From an uncultured Caulobacteraceae bacterium (GTDB lineage: Bacteria; Pseudomonadota; Alphaproteobacteria; Caulobacterales; Caulobacteraceae), in assembly GCA_903929535.1 (NCBI GenBank), contig CAIYVC010000137.1, positions 1 to 50,803 on the forward strand: a stretch of 50,803 nt of DNA, given 5' to 3'. A program made the position numbers and the translations under genes. Shown in pieces: positions 9,263 to 17,589 of this stretch. The notes beneath the pieces are model-generated. The model ran no database searches. It had not been told where the DNA came from and saw only the letters and a program-made list of their open reading frames with translations. Within the stretch, counting starts at the first letter, position 1; each line of letters begins with the position of its first letter.

Positions 9263-9388
9263 GTCTCTGGACCCCCGTGGGCGGCTCTTGCCGCTACGAC
9301 TTCGAATTGGCTACCAGCGCGGCGCGCCCCGCGCAATGGGAGGCTAAGCTCCCAAGCGTAAGCATAACGTTCCCAGCGCTTTTCGGCT

Positions 9389-10654
9389 TCACCCGGCGTG
9401 AGAGAGCGCTTCAAGCTTGTCCTGCAACAAAACCCGCACCGCCGGATCGCTCTCCAACCCGATCGCGCGCCCGTAGGCGTGGGCCGCTGCGCCGGTGTCT
9501 CCGGCCCGCTCGCACAGGTCCGCCCGCGCCGCCCAGTAGGGCTGATAGTCCTCAAGCCGGGGATCGGCGCCCAGGGCGTCCAGCGCCTGCAACCCTTCGG
9601 CGGGTCCGCTCAAGCGCGACAGAGCCACCGCCCGGTTCAGGCCCGCCACCACTGATCCGGTCTGCACCAGCAGGGCGTCGTAGAGGGCGACCACGGCGGC
9701 CCAGTCGGTGGCGCCGGACAGGCGGCGGTGGGCGTGGGCGGACTGGATCGCGGCCTCCAGCTGGAACCGCCCGATCCGGCCTAGCCGCACCGCGCGCAGC
9801 ATCAGCGCCTCGGCCTCTTCGATCAGTGGCGCGTCCCAGAGCGCGGTGTCCTGGGCGTCCAGCGGCACGAAGCGGCCCTCATGGTCCCGCCGGGCGGCGC
9901 GGCGCGCATGGGCGTAAAGCATCAGGGCCAGCAGGCCGAGCGGTTCGGCCTCTCCGGGCAGCAGGGCCGCGATCAGCCGCCCGAGGAACAGGGCCTCGTC
10001 CACCAGCCCGCGCGAGCGCGGATCGGCCCCGGCGGGGTCGGACCAGCCCTGGGTGAAGACGGCATAGACAGCATCCAGCACCGCCTCCAGCCGCTCGGGC
10101 GCGGCCTGCAGATCCGGCGCGCTGAACGGCACCCCGGCGTCGCGGATCTTCTGCTTGGCCCGCACCAGCCGCTGCGACATCGAGGCGGGCGAGACCAGGA
10201 AGGCGGAGGCGATGGCGGCGGCGTCGAAGCCCAGCACGGTCTGCAGGATCAGCGGCGCCCGGGCGGGCGCGGCGATGGCCGGGTGGGCGCAGGCGAAGAT
10301 CAGGCGCAGCCGTTCGTCGGGGATCGGCCGGTCGGCGGCCTGATCGGCGGCCAGTTCATCCATCATCATTTCCAGCCGGGGCGTGGACTGCACGCGGGTG
10401 CGCCCGCGCCGCGCCGCGTCCAGCGCCCGCCGCCGCGCGGCGGTCAGCAGCCAGGCCTCGGGCGAAGCGGGCACGCCCCGCTCGGGCCAGGTCTGCAGCG
10501 CCAGGGCGAAGGCCTCGGACAGGGCGTCCTCGGCCTGGGTCAGGTCCCGCGTCTGGGCGGCGAGGCAGGCGATCAACTTGCCATAGCTGCGCCGCGCGGC
10601 GGCCTCGGCCGCCTCACGGGCCTGGAGCCCCGCCTCGTCCGCCCGCTGGGTCAA
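9389..10654 (-). CDS. ECF RNA polymerase sigma factor with C-terminal DUF6596 extension (ECF42-like)
   Basis: Alternative sigma factor of the extracytoplasmic-function type, 421 residues, about twice the size of a simple ECF sigma. Region 2 is visible in the N-terminal third (DLTQAEDALSEAFALALQTWP, then PEAWLLTAARRRALDAARR), region 4 near FDAAAIASAFLVSPASMSQRL. A long C-terminal helical extension (about 190-421) follows, which fits the DUF6596/TPR-like domain typical of the ECF42 group. Such sigmas lack an anti-sigma factor and are encoded with a DGPF/YCII protein, exactly as here: the TTG start overlaps the stop of the upstream YCII gene by 3 nt. Confidence 0.9.
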   Translation of the reverse strand: MTQRADEAGLQAREAAEAAARRSYGKLIACLAAQTRDLTQAEDALSEAFALALQTWPERGVPASPEAWLLTAARRRALDAARRGRTRVQSTPRLEMMMDELAADQAADRPIPDERLRLIFACAHPAIAAPARAPLILQTVLGFDAAAIASAFLVSPASMSQRLVRAKQKIRDAGVPFSAPDLQAAPERLEAVLDAVYAVFTQGWSDPAGADPRSRGLVDEALFLGRLIAALLPGEAEPLGLLALMLYAHARRAARRDHEGRFVPLDAQDTALWDAPLIEEAEALMLRAVRLGRIGRFQLEAAIQSAHAHRRLSGATDWAAVVALYDALLVQTGSVVAGLNRAVALSRLSGPAEGLQALDALGADPRLEDYQPYWAARADLCERAGDTGAAAHAYGRAIGLESDPAVRVLLQDKLEALSHAG

Positions 10655-11007
10655 GCGCCGGGGATGACCATTATCGGGCGCACCTCGATGGCCCCATACT
10701 GCGCGCCCGGGCAGCGTTCGGCCCAGGACAGGGCTGTGTCGAGGTCCGGAACATCGATCAGGTAGTAGCCGCCCAGCTGTTCCTTGGACTCCGCGAAGGG
10801 GCCGTCCAGGACCTGGGTCTTGCCGTCGCGCACCCGCACTGTGGTGGCGGTCGAGATCGGCTGCAGCGGGTCGCCCGCGATCATCACCCCGGCTTCCCGC
10901 ATTGCGCGAGTGTAGGCCATGAAGGCTCCCATCAGGTTCTTCATGTCGTCCGCGTGGGCCTTGTCGACCGGCTCTTTGTCTCCGACGATCATCAGCAGGT
11001 ACTGCAT
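10651..11007 (-). CDS. YCII-related (DGPF-domain) protein
   Basis: Small (118 residues) ferredoxin-like alpha/beta protein of the YCII/DGPF family. It reads MQYLLMIVGDKEP and has the signature TQVLDGPFAESKEQLGGYYL around residues 66-85. ECF42 sigma factors are characteristically encoded next to one or more such proteins, which have been proposed to modulate them; the activity is not known. A strong GGAGGAG-type ribosome site precedes ATG 11007. Its stop overlaps the sigma factor start, indicating translational coupling. Confidence 0.9.
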   Translation of the reverse strand: MQYLLMIVGDKEPVDKAHADDMKNLMGAFMAYTRAMREAGVMIAGDPLQPISTATTVRVRDGKTQVLDGPFAESKEQLGGYYLIDVPDLDTALSWAERCPGAQYGAIEVRPIMVIPGA

Positions 11008-11178
11008 GGGGTGGTCTCCTCCGGTTAGGGACGCCCGTCTTGGCTACGTCCGCCCCATGACGCTTTGTCCGTCGCCATTTCGACAGGCGCCAGAAAATTT
11101 CTTCATGCGGATGCGGTTGAAGCCGCCGCGCTCGTGGTTAGGGTGGCCGCCTTATCTTTTCGAACCACGGAGGCGAAC

Positions 11179-11601
11179 ATGATCCGCAAGGCCAGCGCGA
11201 TTTGGCAGGGCACGGGCAAGGAGGGGACCGGCGCCCTGACCACCGACAGCGGCGTGCTGTCGTCCACCCCCTACAGCTTCAAGACCCGTTTCGAGAGCGA
11301 GAAGGGGACCAATCCCGAGGAGCTGATCGCGGCGGCCCACGCCGGCTGCTTCACCATGGCCCTGGCCTTCCAGCTGCAGGGCGCGGGCTTCACCCCGACC
11401 AAGCTCGAAACCGAGGCGGCGGTGTCGCTGGTCCCGGTCGAAGGCGGCTTCAAGATCGAGAAGTCGGCCCTGACGCTGACCGCCACCATCCCCGGCATCG
11501 ACAAGGCCAAGTTCGACGAGCTGGCCGGCAACGCCGAAAAGGGCTGCCCGATCTCCAAGGTCCTCAACGCCGAGATCACCCTCAGCGCGACCTTGAACTA
11601 G
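11179..11601 (+). CDS. OsmC-family hydroperoxide reductase
   Basis: Peroxiredoxin-like enzyme reducing organic hydroperoxides through two conserved cysteines. The 140-residue product shows both: C57 in [10 protein letters not shown] and C123 in [22 protein letters not shown] is the diagnostic OsmC wording. R37 in KTRFES is the likely active-site arginine. ATG 11179 has AGG 5 nt upstream. It runs toward the LLM-oxidoreductase gene, and the two stops overlap as CTAG. It belongs to the OsmC rather than the Ohr subgroup as judged by the [21 protein letters not shown] segment. Confidence 0.93.
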   Translation: MIRKASAIWQGTGKEGTGALTTDSGVLSSTPYSFKTRFESEKGTNPEELIAAAHAGCFTMALAFQLQGAGFTPTKLETEAAVSLVPVEGGFKIEKSALTLTATIPGIDKAKFDELAGNAEKGCPISKVLNAEITLSATLN

Positions 11602-12581
11602 CCGATCGCGATCTCGTAGGACCGTTTGCGCGCCTCGTGGTCGAAGATCTGCGAGGTGATCATCAGCTCGTCGGCGCCATGCTGTTCGGCGAAGGCGGCG
11701 AGCCCGGAACGGACGGTCTCAGGCGACCCCACCACGGCGCGAGCCAGCACGTCCGACAGGATGGCGCGGTACTGCGGCTCCAGCCCCGCCTCGTAACCCT
11801 CCAGCGGCGGCGGCAGCTGGCCTGGGCGGCCCGAGCGCAGGTTCACGAACGCCTGCTGGGTCGAGGAGAACAACAGCCGCGCCTCCTCGTCCGTGTCCGC
11901 CGCCGTCACATTGACGCCGAGCATGACGTAGGGCCGGTCCAGCTGCGGGGAGGGGCGGAAGCCCTGGCGGTAGAAGGCCAGCGCCGCCTCAAGCTGCGCC
12001 GGGGCGAAATGCGAGGCGAAAGCGAACGGCAGGCCCAGATAGGCCGCCAATTGCGCGCCGAAGGTCGAGGAGCCGAGGATCCAGATCGGCACCTTCAGCC
12101 CCGCGCCCGGCACCGCCTGCACAGGCTGGTTCGGCTCGGCGGGCTGGAAATAGGCCATCAGCTCGGCCACGTCCTGGGGGAAGCGGTCGGCGTCGCCGTT
12201 CAGAGTCCGGCGCATGGCGCGGGCGGTGAGCTGGTCGGACCCCGGCGCGCGGCCAAGGCCTAGGTCGATGCGGCCCGGATAGAGGGCCTCCAGCGTGCCG
12301 AACTGCTCGGCGATGGCCAGGGGCGCGTGGTTGGGCAGCATGATCCCGCCGGCGCCGAGACGGATGGTGTTCGTACCCTCCGCTACGTAGCCCAGCGCCA
12401 CCGACGTCGCTGCGCTGGCGATGCCAACCATGTTGTGATGCTCGGCCATCCAGTAGCGTTTGTAGCCCAGCGCCTCGGCGTGGCGGGCCAGGTCGCGGCT
12501 GTTGCGCAGCGCCTGGCCGGGGTGTGAGCCCTGGGGCACGGGGGCGAGATCGAGGACGGAGAGGGCGGTCATGGAGCTCAT
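11598..12581 (-). CDS. LLM-class flavin-dependent oxidoreductase (luciferase-like)
   Basis: Flavin-dependent monooxygenase/oxidoreductase with the bacterial-luciferase TIM barrel. Typical segments are [12 protein letters not shown] near the N-terminus, [40 protein letters not shown] (quoted in part: [12 protein letters not shown]), and [17 protein letters not shown]. These define the MsnO8/YvbT-like LLM subgroup. The start is taken at ATG 12581; ATG 12572, three codons in, is equally possible because neither has a strong ribosome site. The substrate is unknown. It is convergent with osmC. Confidence 0.88.
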   Translation of the reverse strand: MSSMTALSVLDLAPVPQGSHPGQALRNSRDLARHAEALGYKRYWMAEHHNMVGIASAATSVALGYVAEGTNTIRLGAGGIMLPNHAPLAIAEQFGTLEALYPGRIDLGLGRAPGSDQLTARAMRRTLNGDADRFPQDVAELMAYFQPAEPNQPVQAVPGAGLKVPIWILGSSTFGAQLAAYLGLPFAFASHFAPAQLEAALAFYRQGFRPSPQLDRPYVMLGVNVTAADTDEEARLLFSSTQQAFVNLRSGRPGQLPPPLEGYEAGLEPQYRAILSDVLARAVVGSPETVRSGLAAFAEQHGADELMITSQIFDHEARKRSYEIAIG

Positions 12582-12693
12582 ATAGGCCGCCGCGCTCACG
12601 GATGTAGCGGCAGCTTCAAAAAGGCTTTGCGTGACGAGCGCGCGGTCGTGGGATTAGGGTGCGGCCAAGCTGCTCAAAAATAGCGAGGAAACC

Positions 12694-13545
12694 ATGTGCG
12701 ATTCTGACATCAACCGCCGCGCCTTTACCGCCGCGTCCATCGCCGCCAGTGCGACCATCATTGCCGCCAGCACCGCCCGCGCCCAGGCCGCCGGCGTCAC
12801 CGAGACGGACGTCCAGATCAAGACCGCCGACGGCGTGACCGACGCCGCCCTCTACACCCCCGCCGGCAAGGGCCCCTTCCCGGGCGTGCTGGAGTTCACC
12901 GACATCTTCGGTCTGCGCCCCGCCTCGCGCGACGTGGGCCGGCGGCTGGCGGCGGCCGGCTATGTGGCCCTGGTGGCCAACCCCTTCTACCGCACCAAGA
13001 AGGGCCCTCTGATGGATCCGGCGGTCCAGGCGACCTTCAACTTCGCCAAGGACGGGGCCATGCTGCAGCCCCACCTCGCGGTGCTGAACGCCGAGGCCAC
13101 CCAGCGCGACGAACTGGCTTGGCTGGCCTATCTCGACGGCCTGCCCCAGGTGTCCAAGAAGGCGAAGCTGGGCGTGGTCGGCTTCTGCATGGGCGGCCCG
13201 CGCGTGGTCCAGGCTTCGGCCCTGCGCGCCGACCGTGTGGGCGCCGCCATGACCTGCCACCCCGGCAACGGCCTGGTCACCGACAAGGCCGACAGCCCGC
13301 ACCTGCTGGCGCCGAAGATCAAGGCCAAGACCTTCCACGCCATCGCTCAGAACGACGCGATGCAGATGCCCGACATCGCCGACAAGCTGAAGGCCGCCTA
13401 CGCGGCCGCCGGCAATCCCTGCGGGGCCGAGGTCTACAAGGCCGCCCACGGTTGGACGATGTCCGACGGCGCGGTCTACAACAAGGACGAAGCCGAGCGC
13501 GCCTTCGCCCAGATGCTGACTCTCTACAAGGGCGCTTTGGTCTAG
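12694..13545 (+). CDS. Exported dienelactone hydrolase-family protein
   Basis: Alpha/beta hydrolase of the dienelactone hydrolase family, 283 residues. A twin-arginine signal is present (DINRRAFTAASIAASA, cut after TARA at about 30), so the enzyme probably acts in the periplasm. The family nucleophile is a cysteine, C165 in VVGFCMGG. H252 in AAHGWTMSD fits the catalytic histidine, and D221 or D227 could be the acid. The ATG at 12694 has AGCGAGGAAA upstream. Classical dienelactone hydrolases serve chlorocatechol breakdown, but most members have other or unknown substrates and no such pathway is adjacent. Confidence 0.88.
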   Translation: MCDSDINRRAFTAASIAASATIIAASTARAQAAGVTETDVQIKTADGVTDAALYTPAGKGPFPGVLEFTDIFGLRPASRDVGRRLAAAGYVALVANPFYRTKKGPLMDPAVQATFNFAKDGAMLQPHLAVLNAEATQRDELAWLAYLDGLPQVSKKAKLGVVGFCMGGPRVVQASALRADRVGAAMTCHPGNGLVTDKADSPHLLAPKIKAKTFHAIAQNDAMQMPDIADKLKAAYAAAGNPCGAEVYKAAHGWTMSDGAVYNKDEAERAFAQMLTLYKGALV

Positions 13546-13560
13546 ACTCTGGGGTCTAGA
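13541..13560. terminator. Hairpin containing both stop codons of two convergent genes
   Basis: TCTAGAC (13541-13547), a 6-nt loop, and GTCTAGA (13554-13560) form a perfect 7-bp inverted repeat. The plus-strand stop of the hydrolase and the minus-strand stop of DUF2239 both lie within the arms. There is no T-run, so termination by this hairpin alone is uncertain. Confidence 0.4.
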
Positions 13561-14140
13561 GCGCCACCGCGAAAGCCAGGCCGGCGAACCGTTCGGCCTG
13601 GACCCGCACATCCTGCGGCCAGTCGGCGACGGCGGCCTCGAACCGGCCCGCGTCCCCTGCGAAGAGGGCGCGGGTCGCCTCTTCATAGTGGGTCTGGTCG
13701 CCGGCCATGGCGGTCATGAAGCGGTAGGCCGCCTCTTGCCGAGCGCGCCGCTCGTCCTTGGCGCCGCCAGCCTTGCGCGCCTCGTCCACCAGCCGGCGCA
13801 GGGCCACGGACGCGCCGCCCGGCTGGCTGCTCAGCCATTCCCACTGCCGGGGCAGCAACGTCACTTCGCGCGACACCACGCCCAGTTTCGGGCGTCCCGG
13901 GCCGCGCTTGGCTTCCTCGGGCGTGTCTGCAGCCGGGAGGCGCTCCAGCACCTCGGCCACCGTTCCCCGGGTGTCGATCTCCACGGGCCGCGCGGTTTCG
14001 GCGTCCCAGACCAGGACCGGCTCCGTCCCGCCTCGATCAGCCGCTTGCTTCACCATCGCCGCGACATAGGCCAGCGGGCCGTTCGCGATCTGGCGGTCCC
14101 CCTCGAAGGCGATACAGGGCGTGGCGGCGGTGGCGGTCAT
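13556..14140 (-). CDS. DUF2239-family protein, possible DNA-binding autoregulator
   Basis: 194-residue protein of the DUF2239 family, function unknown. The N-terminal half (FEGDRQIANGPLAYVAAMVKQ) looks like a small globular domain. Residues 80-122 contain an AT-hook-like GPGRPK followed by a strand-helix-helix-like run (SREVTLLPRQWEWLSSQ, then GGASVALRRLVDEAR) that recalls ribbon-helix-helix DNA-binding folds. ATG 14140 is chosen because the upstream in-frame extension crosses palindromic operator-like DNA and has no ribosome site. The palindromes 27-68 bp upstream suggest self-regulation. The DNA-binding role is inference from residue pattern only. Confidence 0.8.
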   Translation of the reverse strand: MTATAATPCIAFEGDRQIANGPLAYVAAMVKQAADRGGTEPVLVWDAETARPVEIDTRGTVAEVLERLPAADTPEEAKRGPGRPKLGVVSREVTLLPRQWEWLSSQPGGASVALRRLVDEARKAGGAKDERRARQEAAYRFMTAMAGDQTHYEEATRALFAGDAGRFEAAVADWPQDVRVQAERFAGLAFAVAL

Positions 14141-14166
14141 GGTCGGGTCTCCCGCGATGCGGAAGG

Positions 14167-14208
14167 TTTTACCGGGTAAAATAACGCCGTCAATATCACC
14201 CGGGTAAA
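14167..14208. promoter_or_regulatory. Palindromic operator pair upstream of DUF2239
   Basis: TTTTACCGGGTAAAA (14167-14181) has perfect 7-bp arms around a central G. A second copy of the half-site, ACCCGGGTAAA, occurs at 14198-14208, with the shared GGGTAAA starting 28 bp further along. The region is strikingly AT-rich at its flanks for this genome and lies in the DUF2239/esterase divergent promoter. It looks like a repressor operator, but the binding protein is not known. Confidence 0.5.
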
Positions 14209-14278
14209 TATAGCGCGAGCCGAGAATGAACTGCGGCCGCCCCTGGCGCGTATAGCTTCCGCACACAGTGGAGCGTTC

Positions 14279-15166
14279 ATGACCCGCCGGGGTTTCTCAG
14301 CCGTTCTGGCCGGTCTTGGCGGGTTCCTCCTGTCGGGCTGCTCGGTCCTGACCGCCTTCAACACCCTGACCCCCCGCGACCCGGCCAACCGGGCGGCCGT
14401 CGGCCTCGCCTATGGGTCCGATCCGCGTCAGGTGCTGGACGTCTACACCCCGAAAAACCCCGGCGCCGGGCCCCTGCCGATGCTGGTCTTCTTCTACGGC
14501 GGCGGCTGGATCTCCGGACATCGCGAGGACTATGGCTTCGCCGGCCAGGCCCTGGCCTCGCGGGGCTTCGTCACCGTGGTCCCGGATTACCGCGTCGCCC
14601 CCGCGCATCCCTATCCGGACTTCATGCAAGACGCGGCCCTGGCCGTGCGCTGGGCCCGCGACCACGCGGCGGAATACGGCGGCGACCCGACCCGCATCGT
14701 CCTCTGCGGCCATTCGGCGGGCGGCTACCTGGCCCTGATGCTGGCCATGGACGACGACTTCCTGCGCGATGCGGGCGTCGACTTCTCCCTCATCAAGGGC
14801 GCGGTTGGCCTGTCCGGCCCCTACGACTTCTACCCCTTCAACGTGAAGGAGAGCATCCTCGCCTTCGGCCAGTATCCCGACCCCAGGGCGACCCAGCCGA
14901 TCAGCTACGCCTCCCGCCCGCACCGCCCGCCGGTGCTGCTGATCCAGGGTGAGAAGGACAAGATCGTTGGGGTCCACAACGCGGTGAACCTCGACCGCGC
15001 CCTGCGCCAGGCGGGCAACGCCTCGACCCTGCATCTCTTCCCGACCCTGACCCACCCGGACACCGCCCTGGCCCTGTCGGTGCCCTTCCGCGGCAAGGCT
15101 CCGATCCTGGCCGAGACCGCCCAATTCCTGCACCGGGTGACGGGAGCGGATGCCGCAGTGCGGTAA
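14279..15166 (+). CDS. Lipoprotein alpha/beta-hydrolase (carboxylesterase, HSL-like)
   Basis: Probable membrane-anchored esterase of 295 residues. The N-terminus has RR, a hydrophobic run and a lipobox LLSGC with C21 as the lipidation site. The catalytic apparatus is visible: FFYGGGWISG (oxyanion-hole HGGG-like motif with Y for H) at 71-80, the nucleophile S146 in CGHSAGGY, D227 in GEKDKIV, and H259 in LTHPD. Substrates are likely short-chain esters. The gene is divergent from DUF2239 and may share its operator region. Confidence 0.87.
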   Translation: MTRRGFSAVLAGLGGFLLSGCSVLTAFNTLTPRDPANRAAVGLAYGSDPRQVLDVYTPKNPGAGPLPMLVFFYGGGWISGHREDYGFAGQALASRGFVTVVPDYRVAPAHPYPDFMQDAALAVRWARDHAAEYGGDPTRIVLCGHSAGGYLALMLAMDDDFLRDAGVDFSLIKGAVGLSGPYDFYPFNVKESILAFGQYPDPRATQPISYASRPHRPPVLLIQGEKDKIVGVHNAVNLDRALRQAGNASTLHLFPTLTHPDTALALSVPFRGKAPILAETAQFLHRVTGADAAVR

Positions 15167-15257
15167 CATTTCTGTTGCAACGCAGCGGAGTCCCTTGACG
15201 GCTCAGGCTTTGCGGCTCTCCATACCTGCCGGGCATTGCGCCCAGAGAGTGTTTGGC

Positions 15258-15623
15258 ATGACTCCCAAGGCCTTCCACGCCGCCGCCATGGCCCTGCCGG
15301 GCGCGACCTTCGACATCAAATGGGGCGCCGATCGCGTCTACAGCGTGGGCGGCAAGATGTTCGCAGCCGCGGGCGCGGAAGGCGACGCCAACGCCCGCTA
15401 CAGCTTCAAGACTTCGGACATGGGTTTCGAGATGCTGACCGAGCAGGGCATCGCCCGTCCCGCCCCCTACCTGGCCCGCGCCAAGTGGGTGCAGCTCCTC
15501 AAGAAGGACAGCCTGCCCGACGCCGATCTGGTCGCCTACCTCAAGGAAGCCCACAGCATCGTGGCGGATCGGCTGACCAAGACGGTCAAGGCCGAGGTCG
15601 GCGTGCTGAGACCGAGCTTCTAA
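15258..15623 (+). CDS. MmcQ/YjbR-family protein
   Basis: Protein of 121 residues with the MmcQ/YjbR double-wing fold. Landmarks are ALPGATFDIKWGADRVYSVG cut at ALPGATFDIKWG, GGKMFAAAG, the conserved-looking RYSFKTSDMGFEML, and ARAKWVQL. Family members are described as DNA-binding-like, but the function is unknown. ATG 15258 is preferred, as the longer frame from 15150 would overlap the esterase and begins out of family register. The gene ends 57 bp before the convergent DUF1993 remnant. Confidence 0.88.
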   Translation: MTPKAFHAAAMALPGATFDIKWGADRVYSVGGKMFAAAGAEGDANARYSFKTSDMGFEMLTEQGIARPAPYLARAKWVQLLKKDSLPDADLVAYLKEAHSIVADRLTKTVKAEVGVLRPSF

Positions 15624-15679
15624 ACCACCCACCCGCTCATCCCGGCGACCCGTTGCGGACATCGCACGTCCGCTTCGCG

Positions 15680-16002
15680 CTAGGTCCTGCGCGTCCTGAG
15701 TTGGCCTTCGAAGTCGCGCTTGCCGAGCGGCGCCCCGCGGGAGCGCAGGATGTCGTAGGCGGTAACGGCGTGGAAAAGGAAGTTGGGCAGGGAGAAGGAC
15801 AGGATCAGGGTTTCCGACGTGAAGGCCAGCCGGCGCGGCCCGATCTGAAGGTCCAGCTCTCGGCCCGCCCAGCTGTTGACCTCGTCGGGCGAGTAGGCCT
15901 CCAGCGCAGTCTGCGCCTTGCCGATCATGGCCCGAAGGTCGGTGAAGGGGACCGGTCCGACCAGGGCGGGCGGTTCAAATACGCCGGTTCTGGCCGCCTC
16001 CA
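15680..16002 (-). pseudogene. DUF1993 gene remnant (C-terminal part only)
   Basis: The frame ending at 15680 encodes the C-terminal two-thirds of a DUF1993 protein: GVFEPPALVG, PFTDLRAMIGKAQTALEAY, LDLQIGPRRLAFTSETLIL and the family-typical LPNFLFHAVTAYDILRSRG. Members are about 165-170 residues and begin with a segment (usually MSLSMYQASVPVF-like) that is absent here. Upstream of about 16002 the same DNA encodes fliF in another frame, so the N-terminus is missing, with no start codon of its own. This is one side of a rearrangement or mis-join. Confidence 0.75.
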
Positions 16003-17072
16003 GCCCCCACGGCCACCGACAGCCGTTTGATCTGGCCGGGCTCCTTGACCGTCGTGGTGGTGCTCTTGGAGATCTCGTAGTTGGTGGTCTCTTCGTTGCG
16101 GCTGTTCTCCGACTGATTGCCGGGATCGCCGCCGGCGCCGCCGTTCTGGCCGCCGGGGATGTTGGCGGTGGTGGAGACGCCGTTGGCGCCCGCCGGCTGC
16201 ATCTGCTTGCCGTTCTCGCCGTTGGTCTGGGTCGAGCGGACCACTTGGCCATCGGGGTCGTACTTCTCTTCCTGGGTGGTGACGCGGTTCAGGTCGAGGT
16301 CGGCGGTAACCTGGACGCGCGCCTTGCCGGCCCCGACCACGCCTTCCACCAGATCCTTGATGGTCTTGCGCAGCCGCTCTTCGGTCTCGTTGCGGGCCGC
16401 GTCGGCGCCGGCTCCGGCCCCGCCGTCACCCACCCCGGCCAGCAGCTTGCCGCGTTCGTCGATAACCGTGACCCGATCGGTCTTCAGGTTGGGCACAGCG
16501 CCGGCCACAAGGTTGCGCAGAGCGTTGACCTGTCCGGCGCTGGGCTGGTGGCCGGTGATGCCGATCACGATCGAGGCGGACGGCTCTTCGCCTTCGCTTT
16601 CAAACAGCTGACGGCGCGGCAGCACCAGATGCACCCGCGCCGAGGACACGCCCTGCAGCGACTTGATGGTGCGCGCCAGTTCGCCCTCAAGCGCCCGCTG
16701 GCGGTTCAGGTTCTGGATGAAGTCGGTCTGGCCCATTGGAGAGGCCGTGTCGAAAATCTCGTAGCCGACCGAGCCGGAGGTCGGCAGGCCTTTGCTGGAA
16801 AGCATGATGCGGGTCGAGGCGACCTTGTCGCGTCCCACCAGGATGGTCGAACCGTCGCCCTTGGCCTCGTATTTGATCCCGGCCTGATCCAGGGCCTGGG
16901 TGATCGAGCCCGCTTCCTTGGGATCGAGGCTGGAATACAGCAGCGACTTCGGCTCGGTCCCGACGTTCAGAACCAGCGCGAACAGGGCCGCGGCCACACC
17001 GGCCGCAACCCCCAGGATCGCCGCCAGGCGGCCGATCCCGAAACGCTGCAATGCATTGACGAACGAGTCCAC
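15975..17072 (-). pseudogene. fliF: Flagellar MS-ring protein FliF, truncated
   Basis: FliF forms the inner-membrane MS ring on which the flagellar motor is built. The N-terminal part is normal: one membrane span at about residues 14-36, then the ring-building domain with SLDPKEAGSITQALDQAGI, LVGRDKVASTRIMLSSKGLP and RALEGELARTIKSLQGVSSA cut here. The FliF C-terminal periplasmic region follows (RKTIKDLVEGVVGAGKARVQ). After QIKRLSVAV, at about 16008, it enters unrelated DNA and stops at 15975 after 365 residues. Family members are about 530-560 residues. The second membrane span and the FliG-binding tail are lost, and fliG and later genes are not adjacent. A CtrA-type box lies upstream. Confidence 0.9.
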
Positions 17073-17133
17073 GCGGCGCCTCCCAGCGGACCCAAATCGG
17101 GCCGACGCTAGGCAGTAATTTCCGGGTGCTTGG

Positions 17134-17148
17134 TAAACGCCGCGTTAA
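17134..17148 (-). promoter_or_regulatory. CtrA box upstream of fliF
   Basis: On the minus strand the sequence reads TTAA, 7 nt (CGCGGCG), TTTA: the CtrA consensus TTAA-N7-TTAA with one mismatch, about 62 bp upstream of the fliF ATG. A further TTAA lies at 17151-17154. The fliF operon is a known CtrA-controlled class II flagellar operon in Caulobacter, which supports the reading. Confidence 0.65.
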
Positions 17149-17182
17149 GGTTAACGGAACGGAACGCTTTGTCGGCAAAAGA

Positions 17183-17211
17183 AAAGGCCGCGCCCGGGGG
17201 ACGCGGCCTTT
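17183..17211 (-). terminator. Rho-independent terminator of sciP
   Basis: AAAGGCCGCG (17183-17192) and CGCGGCCTTT (17202-17211) form a perfect 10-bp stem with a 9-nt loop. Read on the minus strand, the stem is followed by a T-rich tail (TTTTCTTTT with the stem end). It sits 24 bp beyond the sciP stop and just upstream of the fliF promoter. Confidence 0.8.
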
Positions 17212-17234
17212 ACGATATCGAAGAGCGAAGGGCT

Positions 17235-17516
17235 CTAGCGGTACTGCTGGATGCGGGTCGTGCGAAGGCCGGCTAGGCCGTGTTGGTCAATCGACTTCTG
17301 CCAGGCAAGGAATTCCTCGCTGGTCAGCCGGTAACGATCGCACGCGTCTTCCAGTGACAGAAGTCCGCCGCGGACAGCCGCGACGACTTCCGCCTTGCGC
17401 CGGATAACCCACCTTTCGGTGTCTCCGGGCGGCAGATCGCTCAGGGTCAAGGGCGCGCCGGTAGGACCGATCACGTACTTCTCACCTTTGCTGTTCAAGC
17501 GTTGCGGTTGCAACAT
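17235..17516 (-). CDS. sciP: CtrA inhibitory protein SciP (DUF1153)
   Basis: Small helix-turn-helix protein that in C. crescentus binds CtrA at promoters, blocks RNA polymerase recruitment and restrains CtrA-activated genes in G1. The 93-residue product begins MLQPQRLNSKGEKYVIGP and contains LPPGDTERWVIRRKAEVVAA and LLSLEDACDRYRLTSEEFLA, the canonical DUF1153 helix-turn-helix, ending GLRTTRIQQYR. Size and wording are those of SciP. It sits between fliF and flgE, the same flagellar neighbourhood as in Caulobacter. A terminator follows and a degenerate CtrA-like box precedes it, consistent with CtrA-SciP feedback. Confidence 0.95.
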   Translation of the reverse strand: MLQPQRLNSKGEKYVIGPTGAPLTLSDLPPGDTERWVIRRKAEVVAAVRGGLLSLEDACDRYRLTSEEFLAWQKSIDQHGLAGLRTTRIQQYR

Positions 17517-17589
17517 GGCTTTACGCCTTTCCCACCATCTACAGACGGGACAATAGCTGCAACGCCATAACAGTCTATGAATCCCAATA

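Noticed and set aside
15150-15257. Longer start for the MmcQ/YjbR gene at 15150
   Set aside because: Overlaps the esterase gene and adds residues unlike the family; ATG 15258 gives the family N-terminus.
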